Shown: positions 8,197 to 17,562 of the stretch, piece after piece
How positions within the stretch are numbered: position 1 is the stretch's first letter
Layout: each line of letters begins with the position of its first letter
From: Desulfoscipio gibsoniae DSM 7213
GTDB taxonomy: Bacteria > Bacillota > Desulfotomaculia > Desulfotomaculales > Desulfallaceae
Assembly (NCBI RefSeq): GCF_000233715.2
Contig: NC_021184.1
Coordinates: 3,744,001 to 3,808,000, forward strand
Reading direction: 5' to 3'
Length of the DNA stretch: 64,000 bases
The notes under the pieces: model-generated
What the model was told of the DNA's origin: nothing
The model's input: only the letters and a program-made list of their open reading frames with translations
Database searches by the model: none
Position numbers and translations under genes: made by a program

Positions 8197-8949
8197 ATGG
8201 AAAGAAATATAGCCAAACACGTGCTGGCAGATGTTTTTATGGTTACCCACAATGCCAAAGGAAGGCTGGAAACCAAAGCTATTTATGAGTTATTAAAACG
8301 GTCCTATCGTTCCAGGCAGATGGAGTGGCATGAAGAATGCCTGCAATCAGCCTGGGAACAATACCAGTACTGGCTCAAGTCCGGTAATTCATCTAAAATA
8401 CCAGCTCGGCAGCAGCCGGGAAGCCGCCTGCGCAAAAAAGATGCAGGGTATTCTTACCCCATAAGGCTGGAAAAAAGGGGACGCAATGAATGGGAATTTG
8501 CCTGGCCCAGTGAAATGCTTAACTTGATGGCCAAATTTGACCTGGGCTGTGAACGCATGGAAAATGATGATTATAAGAATGCCAAGCGTATCTTTAATAG
8601 TATTATTAAAGCATGTCCTTATTTCATAGAAGCATATCTTCAACTGGCAGTGATGGAGTGGAACTCTGGGAACCTGCTTCAGGCCGACGGTCATTATAGC
8701 CAGGCTTTGGAAATTGGCCGTTCAGTACTGCCAGCCAATTTTCGGGGCAAATTACCCTGGGAGTGGGAAGATAACCAACCCTTCCTGAGCACCATATACG
8801 GCCTGGCGATGGTGAAGCTGCGCAGGGGCGATACGCAAAGCGCCAAAGAATTACTAAACTGGTTAATTAAACTGGAACCCGGCGATTGTTTCAATGCGCG
8901 TTCTATCCTTGAAGATATTAAGAGAGGAAAGATGACCTGGGATGACTAA
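8197..8949 (+). CDS. TPR-repeat protein of unknown function
   Basis: About 250 residues. The N-terminal 100 residues are basic and unlike any family I recognise. From about residue 115, helical repeats of the tetratricopeptide type appear: LGCERMENDDYKNAKRIFNS, then FIEAYLQLAVMEWNSGNLLQ, and a third at GLAMVKLRRGDTQSAKELL. Start ATG 8197 was chosen because AAGGA lies 9 nt upstream; an earlier in-frame codon at 8116 falls inside the palindromic repeat. Its end overlaps the next gene by 8 nt, so the two are translationally coupled. A scaffolding role is an inference from TPRs only. Confidence 0.7.
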   Translation: MERNIAKHVLADVFMVTHNAKGRLETKAIYELLKRSYRSRQMEWHEECLQSAWEQYQYWLKSGNSSKIPARQQPGSRLRKKDAGYSYPIRLEKRGRNEWEFAWPSEMLNLMAKFDLGCERMENDDYKNAKRIFNSIIKACPYFIEAYLQLAVMEWNSGNLLQADGHYSQALEIGRSVLPANFRGKLPWEWEDNQPFLSTIYGLAMVKLRRGDTQSAKELLNWLIKLEPGDCFNARSILEDIKRGKMTWDD

Positions 8950-9625
8950 ACCACGGCCGTATATGTTAGGCGGCAAGGAAACCGGTCACTACCAGTCCGC
9001 TTTTAATAAAGCTTTGCTTATTTTTAAAGAGCTTGACCCGGAAGAAATGGCCGCTCGCAGCGGGGCTGCTTACGATCCCCGAACATGCCTTTTTACTTTG
9101 CCAAGCTTCGGCCAGAACATCACCATACAATACCCCCGGGGTCTGGTTACTTTTACTTCTTCCGAGCTACCTTTGCTGGGCTGGCGGCTGGTTGTTTTAA
9201 ACTACCTGGTAAGATCCGACGGTATTTCAATGGATAATCGTCTGATATCCTACCGGGAACTGGAAAACGGAACGGTGTTTTACAACGCTTTTCAAAGGGA
9301 AAGCATTCTCACCCTGGGCCAGTGGGTACAGGACAAATCACCATGTATTCTGGCTCAAGCCATGATACGCCTGGGTGCTGCTGTTACCAGCAAAGATGCC
9401 GATTTAGCTGCGACCTTACTTGCACTGCCCAGGTTTCCCATCACCATAAAAATATGGTTTCCAGACGATGAATTACCGGGATCGGCGAATATTTTATTCG
9501 ACTCCAGTGCCAATCATTATCTACATACCGAGGATATTGCCGTACTGGGTGATTACGCCAGCGCTTTTTTAATTAATGAGTATCAGGTTTTAACCGGACG
9601 CCCCTGTCGTCCCATCACATTATAA
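8942..9625 (+). CDS. DUF3786 domain protein
   Basis: 227 residues, soluble, no signal peptide. It matches the DUF3786 pattern common in anaerobes (Desulfotomaculum, Moorella and similar): DPEEMAARSGAAYD, FTLPSFGQ, a short strand ending TFTS, LLGWRLVVLNYLVRSDG, SYRELENGTVFYNAF, KIWFPDDELPGSANILFDS and YLHTEDIA. Function is unknown; family members often lie near corrinoid or methyltransferase genes, but none is next to this one. It overlaps the TPR gene by 8 nt and is followed after 30 nt by a hydrolase gene. Confidence 0.82.
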   Translation: MTKPRPYMLGGKETGHYQSAFNKALLIFKELDPEEMAARSGAAYDPRTCLFTLPSFGQNITIQYPRGLVTFTSSELPLLGWRLVVLNYLVRSDGISMDNRLISYRELENGTVFYNAFQRESILTLGQWVQDKSPCILAQAMIRLGAAVTSKDADLAATLLALPRFPITIKIWFPDDELPGSANILFDSSANHYLHTEDIAVLGDYASAFLINEYQVLTGRPCRPITL

Positions 9626-9655
9626 TCCATCAATTATGATAATGAGGTGATCCGT

Positions 9656-10432
9656 ATGCTGCCAGGTCATAACTGGAAAAGCATAAAATTTAACAATTCC
9701 CCGGGCCATAACCTGAACGGCCTTTTGCTTACCCCGGGCACAACTAAAGGACCGGTGGTAATAGTCTGTCATGGCTTCACCGGCAGCAAGGAAGGCGGCG
9801 GCATGGCCTTGGCCATGGGCGAAGAGTTGGGCCAAAGGGGATACAGCGTATTGCTTTTTGATTTCAGCGGTAATGGAGAAAGCGAAGGGCTGTTTGAACA
9901 AATTACTCTCTCAGGCCAGATCGACGACTTGAAATGCGCAGTAGATTGGTGTATCTCTGCAAGCCTGGACCCGGTATACACTACGGGGCGCAGTTTTGGA
10001 GGCACCACGGTGATTTGTCACGCAGCCAGCGATTTACGGGTGGCAGGTGTATGCACCTGGGCGGCACCGGCCCGGCTAAAGGAGCTGTTTACCGAATTTG
10101 CCGATGGACCGGTGGATGAAAAGGGCGAACTGTACGCCCTGGCGGGAGAGGATGGGGTTACTTACCTGCGCAAAACATTTTTTGACGACCTGGCCGGTTA
10201 CGATGTGCAGGCATTAGCAGGTCAAATAGCACCACGACCTTTATTAATCATACAGGGGGAAAAGGACGAAGTAGTTGATCCGGCTGACGCCAGTCTTATT
10301 TACCATGGGGCCGGGCAACCAAAGGAATTGTTATATATACCCGGTGCAGACCACCGGTTTTCCCGTCATCGCCAAGTGGTATGGAATACATTCTTTGCCT
10401 GGTTGGAAAATAATCAACAAAGGCATATTTAA
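9656..10432 (+). CDS. Alpha/beta hydrolase (serine esterase/peptidase-like)
   Basis: About 258 residues, no signal peptide. Catalytic triad visible: nucleophile in GRSFGGTTV, Asp in GEKDEVVDP, His in GADHRFSRH. The oxyanion motif HGFTGSKEG lies near residue 38. The dienelactone-hydrolase/BAAT-like family includes carboxylesterases and acyl-peptide hydrolases, so the substrate is open. Start ATG 9656 follows GAGGTG by 6 nt; the GTG at 9647 is part of that site. It is the third gene of a likely TPR-DUF3786-hydrolase operon. Confidence 0.85.
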   Translation: MLPGHNWKSIKFNNSPGHNLNGLLLTPGTTKGPVVIVCHGFTGSKEGGGMALAMGEELGQRGYSVLLFDFSGNGESEGLFEQITLSGQIDDLKCAVDWCISASLDPVYTTGRSFGGTTVICHAASDLRVAGVCTWAAPARLKELFTEFADGPVDEKGELYALAGEDGVTYLRKTFFDDLAGYDVQALAGQIAPRPLLIIQGEKDEVVDPADASLIYHGAGQPKELLYIPGADHRFSRHRQVVWNTFFAWLENNQQRHI

Positions 10433-10497
10433 CAACCATAACCCGGGCAAACCGGGCAATATAACCATATATTGATGAATGCAGCCCATCGCCGCTT

Positions 10498-10526
10498 GGA
10501 AGCAGGGGGACGGTTCTCGTGCTTCC
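10498..10526. repeat. Dispersed palindromic repeat, copy 2
   Basis: GGAAGCAGGGGGACGGTTCT followed by CGTGCTTCC; the GGAAGCA/TGCTTCC ends pair. It sits between two convergent genes and has the same core as copies at 8099, 43264 and 43328. Confidence 0.65.
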
Positions 10527-10549
10527 ACCAGGACTTACCAAGATAAGCT

Positions 10550-11458
10550 TTAAGATAATACCTGCCCGGTCAGGTATTTTAAACCATTATGCAAAGCCCT
10601 TGGCCTGAAGCCAAAATTGTTTTCCACGGCATCTATGTCAGTAATGTTATGCACATCCAGTTGCTTTAACTCAACCGGAGAAACAGGCGGGTCCCGTAAA
10701 ATACTGTCCATTAACGGCACCACCAGGCGCATAAGCGGCATGGGTACATACAGTTTATAGCGTTTTTCCCCCAGGCTTTCCATTAAACGATCGAGCATTT
10801 GCGCGTAGCTTAAATGTTCAGGACCGCCGATTTCAATGATTCGGCCCACCATGTCGGAATTCTCGCATATCCGCAACAGGCAGCGCACCACATCCTCCAC
10901 CGCAATAGGCTGAAATAAAGTACTTCCCCTGCCCGGAACAGGAACAAACGGCCTGGGAAACATTTGCAATGATTGAATCATGCGATTAAAAAAATTAAAC
11001 CCCATCCCGTAAATCACTGACGGGCGTAATATTGTCCACTTAAGACCGCTTTGCCTGACCGCCTCTTCGCCGCGCCACTTTGAATAAACATATTTATAAC
11101 GGGAATTATCACAGGCACCAAGGGCACTCATATGAATAAAATGCTTTACCTCGGCCTGGCCGGCTGCAATAACCAGATTCAGGGTACCTTCCACATTTAT
11201 GCGTTCGAAGGTTTGCTCTCCATGTTCTCTGATAATGGCCACCAGATGAATTACTTTATCCACACCCTGGCATGCTTTGTTTACCGACTCCGGGTCATTA
11301 ATTTCACCCTGGACAAATTCAATGCCCCCAGGTAAAACCTCACCGGCTTTTTGAGGTGACCGGACCAGGCAGCGCACGGTGTGGCCTTTTTTTACCAAAG
11401 CACTCACCAGGGGCTTTCCCACCAGGCCCGTACCACCGGTTACAAGTATCACACGCAT
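10550..11458 (-). CDS. Atypical SDR, NDUFA9-like NAD(P)-binding protein
   Basis: About 302 residues. N-terminal Rossmann motif VTGGTGLVGKPLV (GxxGxxG), then DKVIHLVAI, and YSKWRGEEAVRQSGLKWTILRPSVIYG. This is the atypical SDR group related to the complex I NDUFA9 subunit and YfcH/YlbE-type proteins. The usual catalytic YxxxK is only partly kept (YKYVYSKWRGEE), so it may bind a nucleotide or quinone-related ligand rather than act as a dehydrogenase. Start ATG 11458 follows GGAAAGGAAC; the longer frame has no such site. No complex I genes are in the window. Confidence 0.8.
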   Translation of the reverse strand: MRVILVTGGTGLVGKPLVSALVKKGHTVRCLVRSPQKAGEVLPGGIEFVQGEINDPESVNKACQGVDKVIHLVAIIREHGEQTFERINVEGTLNLVIAAGQAEVKHFIHMSALGACDNSRYKYVYSKWRGEEAVRQSGLKWTILRPSVIYGMGFNFFNRMIQSLQMFPRPFVPVPGRGSTLFQPIAVEDVVRCLLRICENSDMVGRIIEIGGPEHLSYAQMLDRLMESLGEKRYKLYVPMPLMRLVVPLMDSILRDPPVSPVELKQLDVHNITDIDAVENNFGFRPRALHNGLKYLTGQVLS

Positions 11459-11607
11459 CCGTTCCTTTCCCCGAAAAATTAGCTTACCGGACAAACTTTA
11501 ATAATTACCCAGGCCAGCCATGTCCAGGGTGTCTGCTGTCTATTTACCAACATAATCATATATTTGTTATCAAGAAGGTAAATTCCTTTAAATCATCATA
11601 AATAAAC

Positions 11608-12198
11608 TTATAACAAAAATCTATGTATTAAAAGTGGTGTTACAAAGGTTTCCACAGCGGCCGCCAAAACCAGCAGGGGCCATACAACCACCAGATAAGT
11701 TTTTAATACCCGCCCAGCAACATGCACCCCTTGACTGTGCAGGCGGCGATAGTAAAAACTGGCCCCGGCAGCCAGAAAAATTGCCGTCAGCTCCGGTACC
11801 CCGTGGGGCAAAAGCCCGAACAGCCAAATTTGGAAGCTGTGGTGGTTAAATAAAACCGCCTGGATTTTTACGGCAAACCCACTGATGGCACCGTTCAGCA
11901 ATAAAACAAGTACCGGCCAAACATTATAAGTGAACATACCCAACACCAACATAGTAAAGCTCACCATACTGTTCCTGGCCAGGATAAACAAGAATACATT
12001 TTCCGGCAAACCTTCCCCAAAGGGATTGGCCAGTATCATATCCCGCACTGTATTATAATACTCGCCGGCCTTGTCGGAAACCAGCACGGCCACAAGATAG
12101 CCAAGACAGACCGCTACTATAAATATGGTCAGGCTAAGCAAACTGTCCTGCTTATAATGCCTGATCTCCCGCCACTCTTTGCTAAACCAGTCCAGCAA
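11608..12198 (-). CDS. SpoIIM-family membrane protein (stage II sporulation protein M-like)
   Basis: 196 residues with about five membrane segments. The family block LLPHGVPELTAIFLAAGAS stands near residue 130, preceded by ARNSMVSFTMLVLG. SpoIIM with SpoIID and SpoIIP drives peptidoglycan remodelling in engulfment; related DUF95 proteins also occur outside sporulation, and no spoIID/spoIIP lies next to it, so it may not be the sporulation-specific copy. Start TTG 12198 follows AAGGTGG. Confidence 0.8.
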   Translation of the reverse strand: MLDWFSKEWREIRHYKQDSLLSLTIFIVAVCLGYLVAVLVSDKAGEYYNTVRDMILANPFGEGLPENVFLFILARNSMVSFTMLVLGMFTYNVWPVLVLLLNGAISGFAVKIQAVLFNHHSFQIWLFGLLPHGVPELTAIFLAAGASFYYRRLHSQGVHVAGRVLKTYLVVVWPLLVLAAAVETFVTPLLIHRFLL

Positions 12199-12224
12199 TT
12201 ATCATCCCACCTTTTGTTAGCTGC

Positions 12225-12608
12225 TTAAATTTTCACCTTTCTGTGCTTACTATTACCGGTTTTTTTTCTTATGGGCTCATAGGCATTAAACAAATCAAAC
12301 ATTTCCGGCTGATAGCTATATTGTTTATATAATTCTCCATAGGAGGGTCCAGGCAGCCGTTTAGCCAAATCCAGCACTTTATAATAATAAAGACCGGACA
12401 GGCGGCTTACATAATGCAGCAGACAAAACCCCGGGCGCAAATCATCACCTTGATAGAACCTGAATTGCAAGGCCCTTTGCCGCCCCCTGGTATCATAATA
12501 AGCAGTTATAAACTGCATCGCAAGGATAGACTTGAAATCATCAGCTACCGACAGATCATCAACATAAACCATCCAGAAGCCATTACCAAGATACCAAATA
12601 TCATTCAT
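12225..12608 (-). CDS. Hypothetical protein
   Basis: 127 residues, not recognised. The N-terminal part is rich in aromatic residues (WYLGNGFWMVYVDDL) and predicted alpha/beta; the C-terminus is basic (KKTGNSKHRKVKI). No membrane segment or signal peptide. ATG follows GAGGTGAC at good spacing, supporting a real gene. It lies 26 nt upstream of the SpoIIM-like gene on the same strand and may form an operon with it. Confidence 0.6.
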   Translation of the reverse strand: MNDIWYLGNGFWMVYVDDLSVADDFKSILAMQFITAYYDTRGRQRALQFRFYQGDDLRPGFCLLHYVSRLSGLYYYKVLDLAKRLPGPSYGELYKQYSYQPEMFDLFNAYEPIRKKTGNSKHRKVKI

Positions 12609-12764
12609 TTATGTCACCTCTGTATTATACTATAACATACAATTTTTACCTGGATACTAATAAATTTAACTTTTCTTATACTGATAAAATCCATTGCCAA
12701 TAAGTACTCTTTAACTTATACTAATTAGATATTGTATAAAAAACACCATGGGTAGGTGTATGAA

Positions 12765-14162
12765 TTGAAAACCACCATCATAGGTGTAGGTAAGATTGGC
12801 AAAGAAATAGCAGCCAGGCTGTGGCACGAGGGTCACGATCTCGTTATTATTGAAAAGAATGAAGCAAAGCTACAAAAAATTGAGGAAGATCTGGATTGCC
12901 ACTGCATCAAGGGCAGCGGTGCCACCGCTAAAACCCTCAGCAACCCCATTGTTGCAGAAAGTGAATTGCTCATTGCAGTGACCAACAGCGACGAAGTAAA
13001 CATGATCGCCTGCATGACAGCCAAGCGGATCGGCATACCACGTACCGTAGCACGTATCCGGGACCCGGATTATTCAAAAAATTTAATTATCAGTAAGGAA
13101 GACCTGGGTATTGATCTTATAATCAACCCTGATTACTCGGCGGCTATGGAAATCAACCGCTTTCTCACTATGACCCTACCTGTGCATATGGAGCCCTTTG
13201 CCAGAGGGCGAGTACAACTGGCTGATATAACAGTAAACGACAGTATGACCATCTTTGCCAACAAAAGACTGATGAACATGGATATTCCCGGGTCATTGCT
13301 AATTGTAGCTATATCACGCAATGGTGACATGATTATCCCCGGTGGCCGGGATATTGTTTTACCTGGTGATACTATTTATCTACTGGGACATTCGGATATA
13401 ATCAATAAAATTTGCTCAAAAGTTAAAAAGAAGCGACAAAAGGTACAAACCGTTATGATACTGGGTGGGGGGCGTACCGGCTTTTACCTGGCGGAAAGGC
13501 TTTGTTCCCAAGGTATGAAAGTAAAAGTTATCGAACAGAACAACGACCGGTGCCGGGAGCTGGCTGAAAAATTACCAGAAGCACTCATTTTGTGTGCAGA
13601 CGGCTCGGATTTAGAGTTACTGCGCCGGGAAGGCATCAAGGATACTGATGCTTTTGTCACAGTTACCGGCCTCGATGAGGAAAATCTATTGCTGGCCCTG
13701 TTAGCTAAACAAATGGGCGCCAAAAGAGTGATCGCCAAAATCAGCCGCCCCGGGTACGCGCCCCTGGTGGAGCAGCTAGGGGTAGATTGCGCCATCAGCC
13801 CTCGCTTGATCACAACGGGAGAAGTGCTGCGTTTTATTAAGGGCGGGCGGCTGGTATCCCTTTTCCTGCTCCTCAATGAAAAGGCCGAAGTTATTGAATT
13901 ATTTGTACAGCCTCGCAGCAAAATTGCCGGCCGCCCCCTGCACAAATCCGGACTTCCGGCCGGAACTATTATCGGTACAATTATGCGGGGCAATAAAGTA
14001 ATCATTCCCCAGGGTAATGACATCATTAAAGAAAAAGACCGTTTGGTGGTGTTTGCCCTGGGTCACAACGTAGGCATCATTGAATCAATGTGTGGTCTTG
14101 GAGGAAACGGGCGTGAACAGGTCACTAATTCTACGGACTCTGGGTCTGGTTCTACTTGGTGA
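12765..14162 (+). CDS. trkA: Trk potassium uptake regulatory subunit TrkA
   Basis: About 466 residues. Cytoplasmic gating ring of the Trk/Ktr K+ channel. Two RCK units in tandem: Rossmann fold 1 with IIGVGKIGKEIA and acidic IIEKNEAK, then a TrkA-C domain; Rossmann fold 2 with ILGGGRTGFYLAERL and VIEQNNDRC, then a second TrkA-C. Double-RCK form is the usual TrkA length. Start TTG 12765 chosen since TAGGTG lies 6 nt upstream; GTG 12756 is inside that site. Its last 50 nt overlap trkH, so the pair is translationally coupled. Confidence 0.93.
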   Translation: MKTTIIGVGKIGKEIAARLWHEGHDLVIIEKNEAKLQKIEEDLDCHCIKGSGATAKTLSNPIVAESELLIAVTNSDEVNMIACMTAKRIGIPRTVARIRDPDYSKNLIISKEDLGIDLIINPDYSAAMEINRFLTMTLPVHMEPFARGRVQLADITVNDSMTIFANKRLMNMDIPGSLLIVAISRNGDMIIPGGRDIVLPGDTIYLLGHSDIINKICSKVKKKRQKVQTVMILGGGRTGFYLAERLCSQGMKVKVIEQNNDRCRELAEKLPEALILCADGSDLELLRREGIKDTDAFVTVTGLDEENLLLALLAKQMGAKRVIAKISRPGYAPLVEQLGVDCAISPRLITTGEVLRFIKGGRLVSLFLLLNEKAEVIELFVQPRSKIAGRPLHKSGLPAGTIIGTIMRGNKVIIPQGNDIIKEKDRLVVFALGHNVGIIESMCGLGGNGREQVTNSTDSGSGSTW

Positions 14163-15555
14163 AGCCGGAGCAATGCTGCCATCACTGGGTATTGCTCTAT
14201 ATTTAAAAGAATCTGCTTACTTCGCCTTTGGCATATCTATTTTGGTGCTGGCACTGATTGGCCTAATCCTTTCCCGCAACCGTATTACCACTAACGACGT
14301 CGGGTACCGGGAAGGATTTATTATTGCCACTGCCAGCTGGCTACTGCTGGCATTGTTTGGGACACTGCCCTTTATGATTTGCGAGGCTATTCCAGGCTTT
14401 ATAGATGCTTTTTTTGAAACCATGTCCGGCTTTACCACCACCGGAGCAACCGTGATAATAGATGTCGAAAGCCTACCCAAGAGCATTCTTTTCTGGCGCA
14501 GTATTACCCACTGGCTGGGCGGCATGGGGATTATCGTTTTAACCCTGGCCTTGATCCCGTCGCTTAAAATAGCGGGGATGAAACTTTTCCGGGCCGAAGT
14601 AACCGGACCGGCCAAAAGCAAGGTATTACCACGGGTAGCCCAGACCTCCAGGGAGTTATATAAAGTTTATATTATGATTACCGTCATAGAAATTGCCGCC
14701 CTGAAAGTGGCTGGTCTTAACTGGTTCGACTCTTTTAACCATTCCTTCAGCAGCGTGGCCACCGGTGGGTTTTCCAATTATAATGAGAGTGTGGGCGCAT
14801 TGAACAACGCTGCGGCGGAGTACATCATTATATTCTTTATGTTGATCTGCGGCATGAACTTTGCCCTGCACTATCATGCATTGCGGGGCAATTTCCGGCC
14901 TTTATGGAAGGACACAGAAACCAGGTTGTACCTTGGAATAACTATAACAGCCTGGCTGTTTATCAGCATTAACTTAATGATAGCCATGGATTACCAAACT
15001 GAAACAGCTTTGCGTCAGTCAGCTTTTCAAACGGTATCAATTTTAACCACCACCGGCTTTGCTACCACCGACTATAACCTGTGGCCTACCTTTAGTCAGG
15101 GTGTAATTTTTTTACTCATGTTTATCGGCGGCTGCGCCGGCTCCACCGGGGGCGGTATTAAAAACGTACGTTACTTAATCCTGGTTAAAGCAGCCTCCAG
15201 GCAAATTTCCAAGCTCATTCATCCTAAAGCGGTTATCCCAATTCGTGTTGGCCGGGACGTAGTACCTGATGAGTTGGTGGAAAGTGTGCAATCATTTTTC
15301 TTTTTATACTTTGGTCTGTTGCTGGTTTGTACACTAATGATTACTGCCATGGGCATTGACCTGCTCAGTGCCATAACAGCTGTAGCCGCTACTCTGGGCA
15401 ATATCGGGCCCGGTTTTGGCATAGTTGGGCCGGCTTCCAATTATGCGGCTATTCCGCCAGCTGGAAAACTACTTTTGACTATTTGCATGCTGGTAGGGCG
15501 CCTGGAAATCTACACCGTACTGGTCTTCTTCAGCGCCCGGCTGTGGCGTTCATAG
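14113..15555 (+). CDS. trkH: Trk potassium transporter membrane subunit TrkH
   Basis: About 480 residues, some ten membrane segments. Four pore-loop filter motifs, each with the conserved Gly, can be seen: SGFTTTGAT, SSVATGGFSN, LTTTGFATT and TLGNIGPGFG. This is the K+-translocating subunit that pairs with TrkA. Start GTG 14113 is preceded by GGAGG with 8-nt spacing inside the trkA reading frame; the in-frame ATG at 14080 has no such site. Confidence 0.93.
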   Translation: MNRSLILRTLGLVLLGEAGAMLPSLGIALYLKESAYFAFGISILVLALIGLILSRNRITTNDVGYREGFIIATASWLLLALFGTLPFMICEAIPGFIDAFFETMSGFTTTGATVIIDVESLPKSILFWRSITHWLGGMGIIVLTLALIPSLKIAGMKLFRAEVTGPAKSKVLPRVAQTSRELYKVYIMITVIEIAALKVAGLNWFDSFNHSFSSVATGGFSNYNESVGALNNAAAEYIIIFFMLICGMNFALHYHALRGNFRPLWKDTETRLYLGITITAWLFISINLMIAMDYQTETALRQSAFQTVSILTTTGFATTDYNLWPTFSQGVIFLLMFIGGCAGSTGGGIKNVRYLILVKAASRQISKLIHPKAVIPIRVGRDVVPDELVESVQSFFFLYFGLLLVCTLMITAMGIDLLSAITAVAATLGNIGPGFGIVGPASNYAAIPPAGKLLLTICMLVGRLEIYTVLVFFSARLWRS

Positions 15556-15775
15556 TGCAGAGGATGATTTTAGAGCCATCCCCTGCCCCTTTGCCCACCG
15601 GTTTATATATTGAAGACAGCGGTTTATGGCTCCGTACCTGTTTTCACTAACCACTTACTTTGTCATATGACACCTCAATATAATAATGCAGCTATTAGAC
15701 TGAATTTTATTAATTTTCTGTAAGTTATATACTATCATAGGCATATAGATAAAAATTATTTGGGAGGTGCGGTAT

Positions 15776-17020
15776 ATGTCTCAACCCTCTAGTACCAAGG
15801 CCTGGCAGATTACCTTCGCCGGAACGGGAATCAACCTGGCCCTGGGCGTCCTTTATTCCTGGAGCGTGTTTGCTGCAGCACTTATTGACCAGTACGGTTG
15901 GACCAAAACGGAATCATCCATTCCTTACACCCTGGCCTGTGTCATTTTTGCCATTTGCATGGTGCCCGCGGGGCGCTGGCTTGACAAATCCGGTCCGCGG
16001 GTGGTAGCCACGGTGGCTGCCTTCCTCTGTGGTTCCGGCATGGTGGTGGCCGGTCTATCCCAATCAGTGGGCTTTGTGGCAGTAGGATTTGGCCTGCTGG
16101 TCGGAGCCGCCATGGGGTTTGGTTATGCAGCCCCCACACCGGCGGCTGTGAAGTGGTTTCAGCCCCATAAAAAAGGGCAAATTGCCGGTTTGGTGGTGGC
16201 CGGCTTCGGTCTGGCGTCGGTCTACATCGCACCTATGACCAACTATTTTTTAGCTACGTTCGGCGTCTCCAGAACGTTCTTCATTGAAGGAATAATGTTC
16301 TTCGTAGTAATTGTGGTGCTTGCGCAGTTCCTGGCTTTCCCACCCACGCAAAACTTTGTACCTTTCGGAGGTCCTCCGCCGGCCAGTACGGCCAAGGCAG
16401 CTTCCAGTTACACCAAGCGTGACTATACGCCCGGTGAAATGGTTAAAACGCCCCAGTTTTATCAACTCTGGCTGATGTTTTGTTTTGCGGCCTCCGCAGG
16501 GTTGTTGATAATCGGGCACCTGGCTAAGATTTCTCAAATACAGGGGGGTATCAACTGGGGATTTGCGTTAGTTGCAGTGCTGGCCATAGCAAACGCCAGC
16601 GGTAGAATTTTGGCAGGTTTTATATCCGACCGTCTGGGCAGAACTAATACCATGCTGCTGGTGTTCAGCATTCAAGCAATTAACATGTTTGCTTTCTCTT
16701 ACTATAGCTCCGCTCCGCTGCTACTGCTTGGGTCAATCTTAACAGGCCTGGCTTACGGCTCGCTGCTTACACTGTTCCCCTCGGCCACATATGATTTCTT
16801 CGGCATGAAAAACTCCGGCGTCAACTACGGCATGGTATTTACCGCCTGGGGCGCGGCGGCACTGATAGGCCCCATTATCGCAGGGCAGGTAGCCGATGCT
16901 ACAGGCGGGTACGGGGCCAGCTATTTAATCTCGGGTGCACTGTTACTGGTAGCCGCACTGATTACATTCTTTACCAAAGCACCACAACCGGTAGCCCATC
17001 AAAAAGCATTGAAAACTTAA
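15776..17020 (+). CDS. MFS transporter, oxalate/formate antiporter (OFA) family
   Basis: About 414 residues with 12 membrane segments. The N-terminus GINLALGVLYSWSVFAAAL is the OFA-family hallmark; GRWLDKSGPR and GFISDRLGRTN are the MFS loop 2-3 and 8-9 motifs. OFA members exchange small carboxylates; the substrate here is unknown. Start ATG 15776 follows GGGAGG by 8 nt. Followed by a strong terminator at 17049, so it is monocistronic. Confidence 0.85.
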   Translation: MSQPSSTKAWQITFAGTGINLALGVLYSWSVFAAALIDQYGWTKTESSIPYTLACVIFAICMVPAGRWLDKSGPRVVATVAAFLCGSGMVVAGLSQSVGFVAVGFGLLVGAAMGFGYAAPTPAAVKWFQPHKKGQIAGLVVAGFGLASVYIAPMTNYFLATFGVSRTFFIEGIMFFVVIVVLAQFLAFPPTQNFVPFGGPPPASTAKAASSYTKRDYTPGEMVKTPQFYQLWLMFCFAASAGLLIIGHLAKISQIQGGINWGFALVAVLAIANASGRILAGFISDRLGRTNTMLLVFSIQAINMFAFSYYSSAPLLLLGSILTGLAYGSLLTLFPSATYDFFGMKNSGVNYGMVFTAWGAAALIGPIIAGQVADATGGYGASYLISGALLLVAALITFFTKAPQPVAHQKALKT

Positions 17021-17047
17021 GCGTTAACTTTTTAAAGTATCAAACAA

Positions 17048-17077
17048 ACCCCCGTCTTTACGGGGGCTTTCTTTTTT
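17048..17077 (+). terminator. Rho-independent terminator after the OFA transporter
   Basis: CCCCCG / CGGGGG stem with loop TCTTTA, followed by CTTTCTTTTTT. Confidence 0.85.
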
Positions 17078-17181
17078 GGCAGACTACACCATATTTGTTT
17101 AATCGGGCTCAGGCTAAAAATTATGGTTGTATTCATTTAGTACCACCCGTTAGTTCTTTACAGCAGTTAATCTCCAGGATA

Positions 17182-17562
17182 TTAAAAAATATTTTCCAGA
17201 TTAACCTTTTCCTTTTCAGGGATATGCACCAGCAATTGCTTGAGCACTGCCAATTCACTTGAGGCCATAACGCGGTCCTGCATGCTTATATAATGCTTAA
17301 TTCGGGCCAGTGACATACTAATGTTATCAATCTCCTGATGATCAATAACCATAGCCCACCAGCTTTTGTGCTCATTCCATAAGTTTTCTACTTTTGCAAT
17401 ACCGGTACCGGCATATTCCCAGTTATCACCGGCAATAGCCATTTCCATCCCGCCAAGCCCGGCTACCATATCATTTGCGCTGCTTTCCAGCTTATTCAGG
17501 GTTATAAAGCTAAAGGACAAAACCAGCAACAGCACAACTACCACCGCTGCATAAATCCTCAT
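17182..17562 (-). CDS. DUF4363 protein
   Basis: 126 residues. One N-terminal membrane anchor (YAAVVVVLLLVLSFSFI), then a helical extracytoplasmic domain with WNEHKSWWAMVIDHQEID, the conserved centre of DUF4363. Function unknown. Its start overlaps the DUF421 stop (17559-17562), a coupling typical for this pair in endospore formers. Confidence 0.82.
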   Translation of the reverse strand: MRIYAAVVVVLLLVLSFSFITLNKLESSANDMVAGLGGMEMAIAGDNWEYAGTGIAKVENLWNEHKSWWAMVIDHQEIDNISMSLARIKHYISMQDRVMASSELAVLKQLLVHIPEKEKVNLENIF

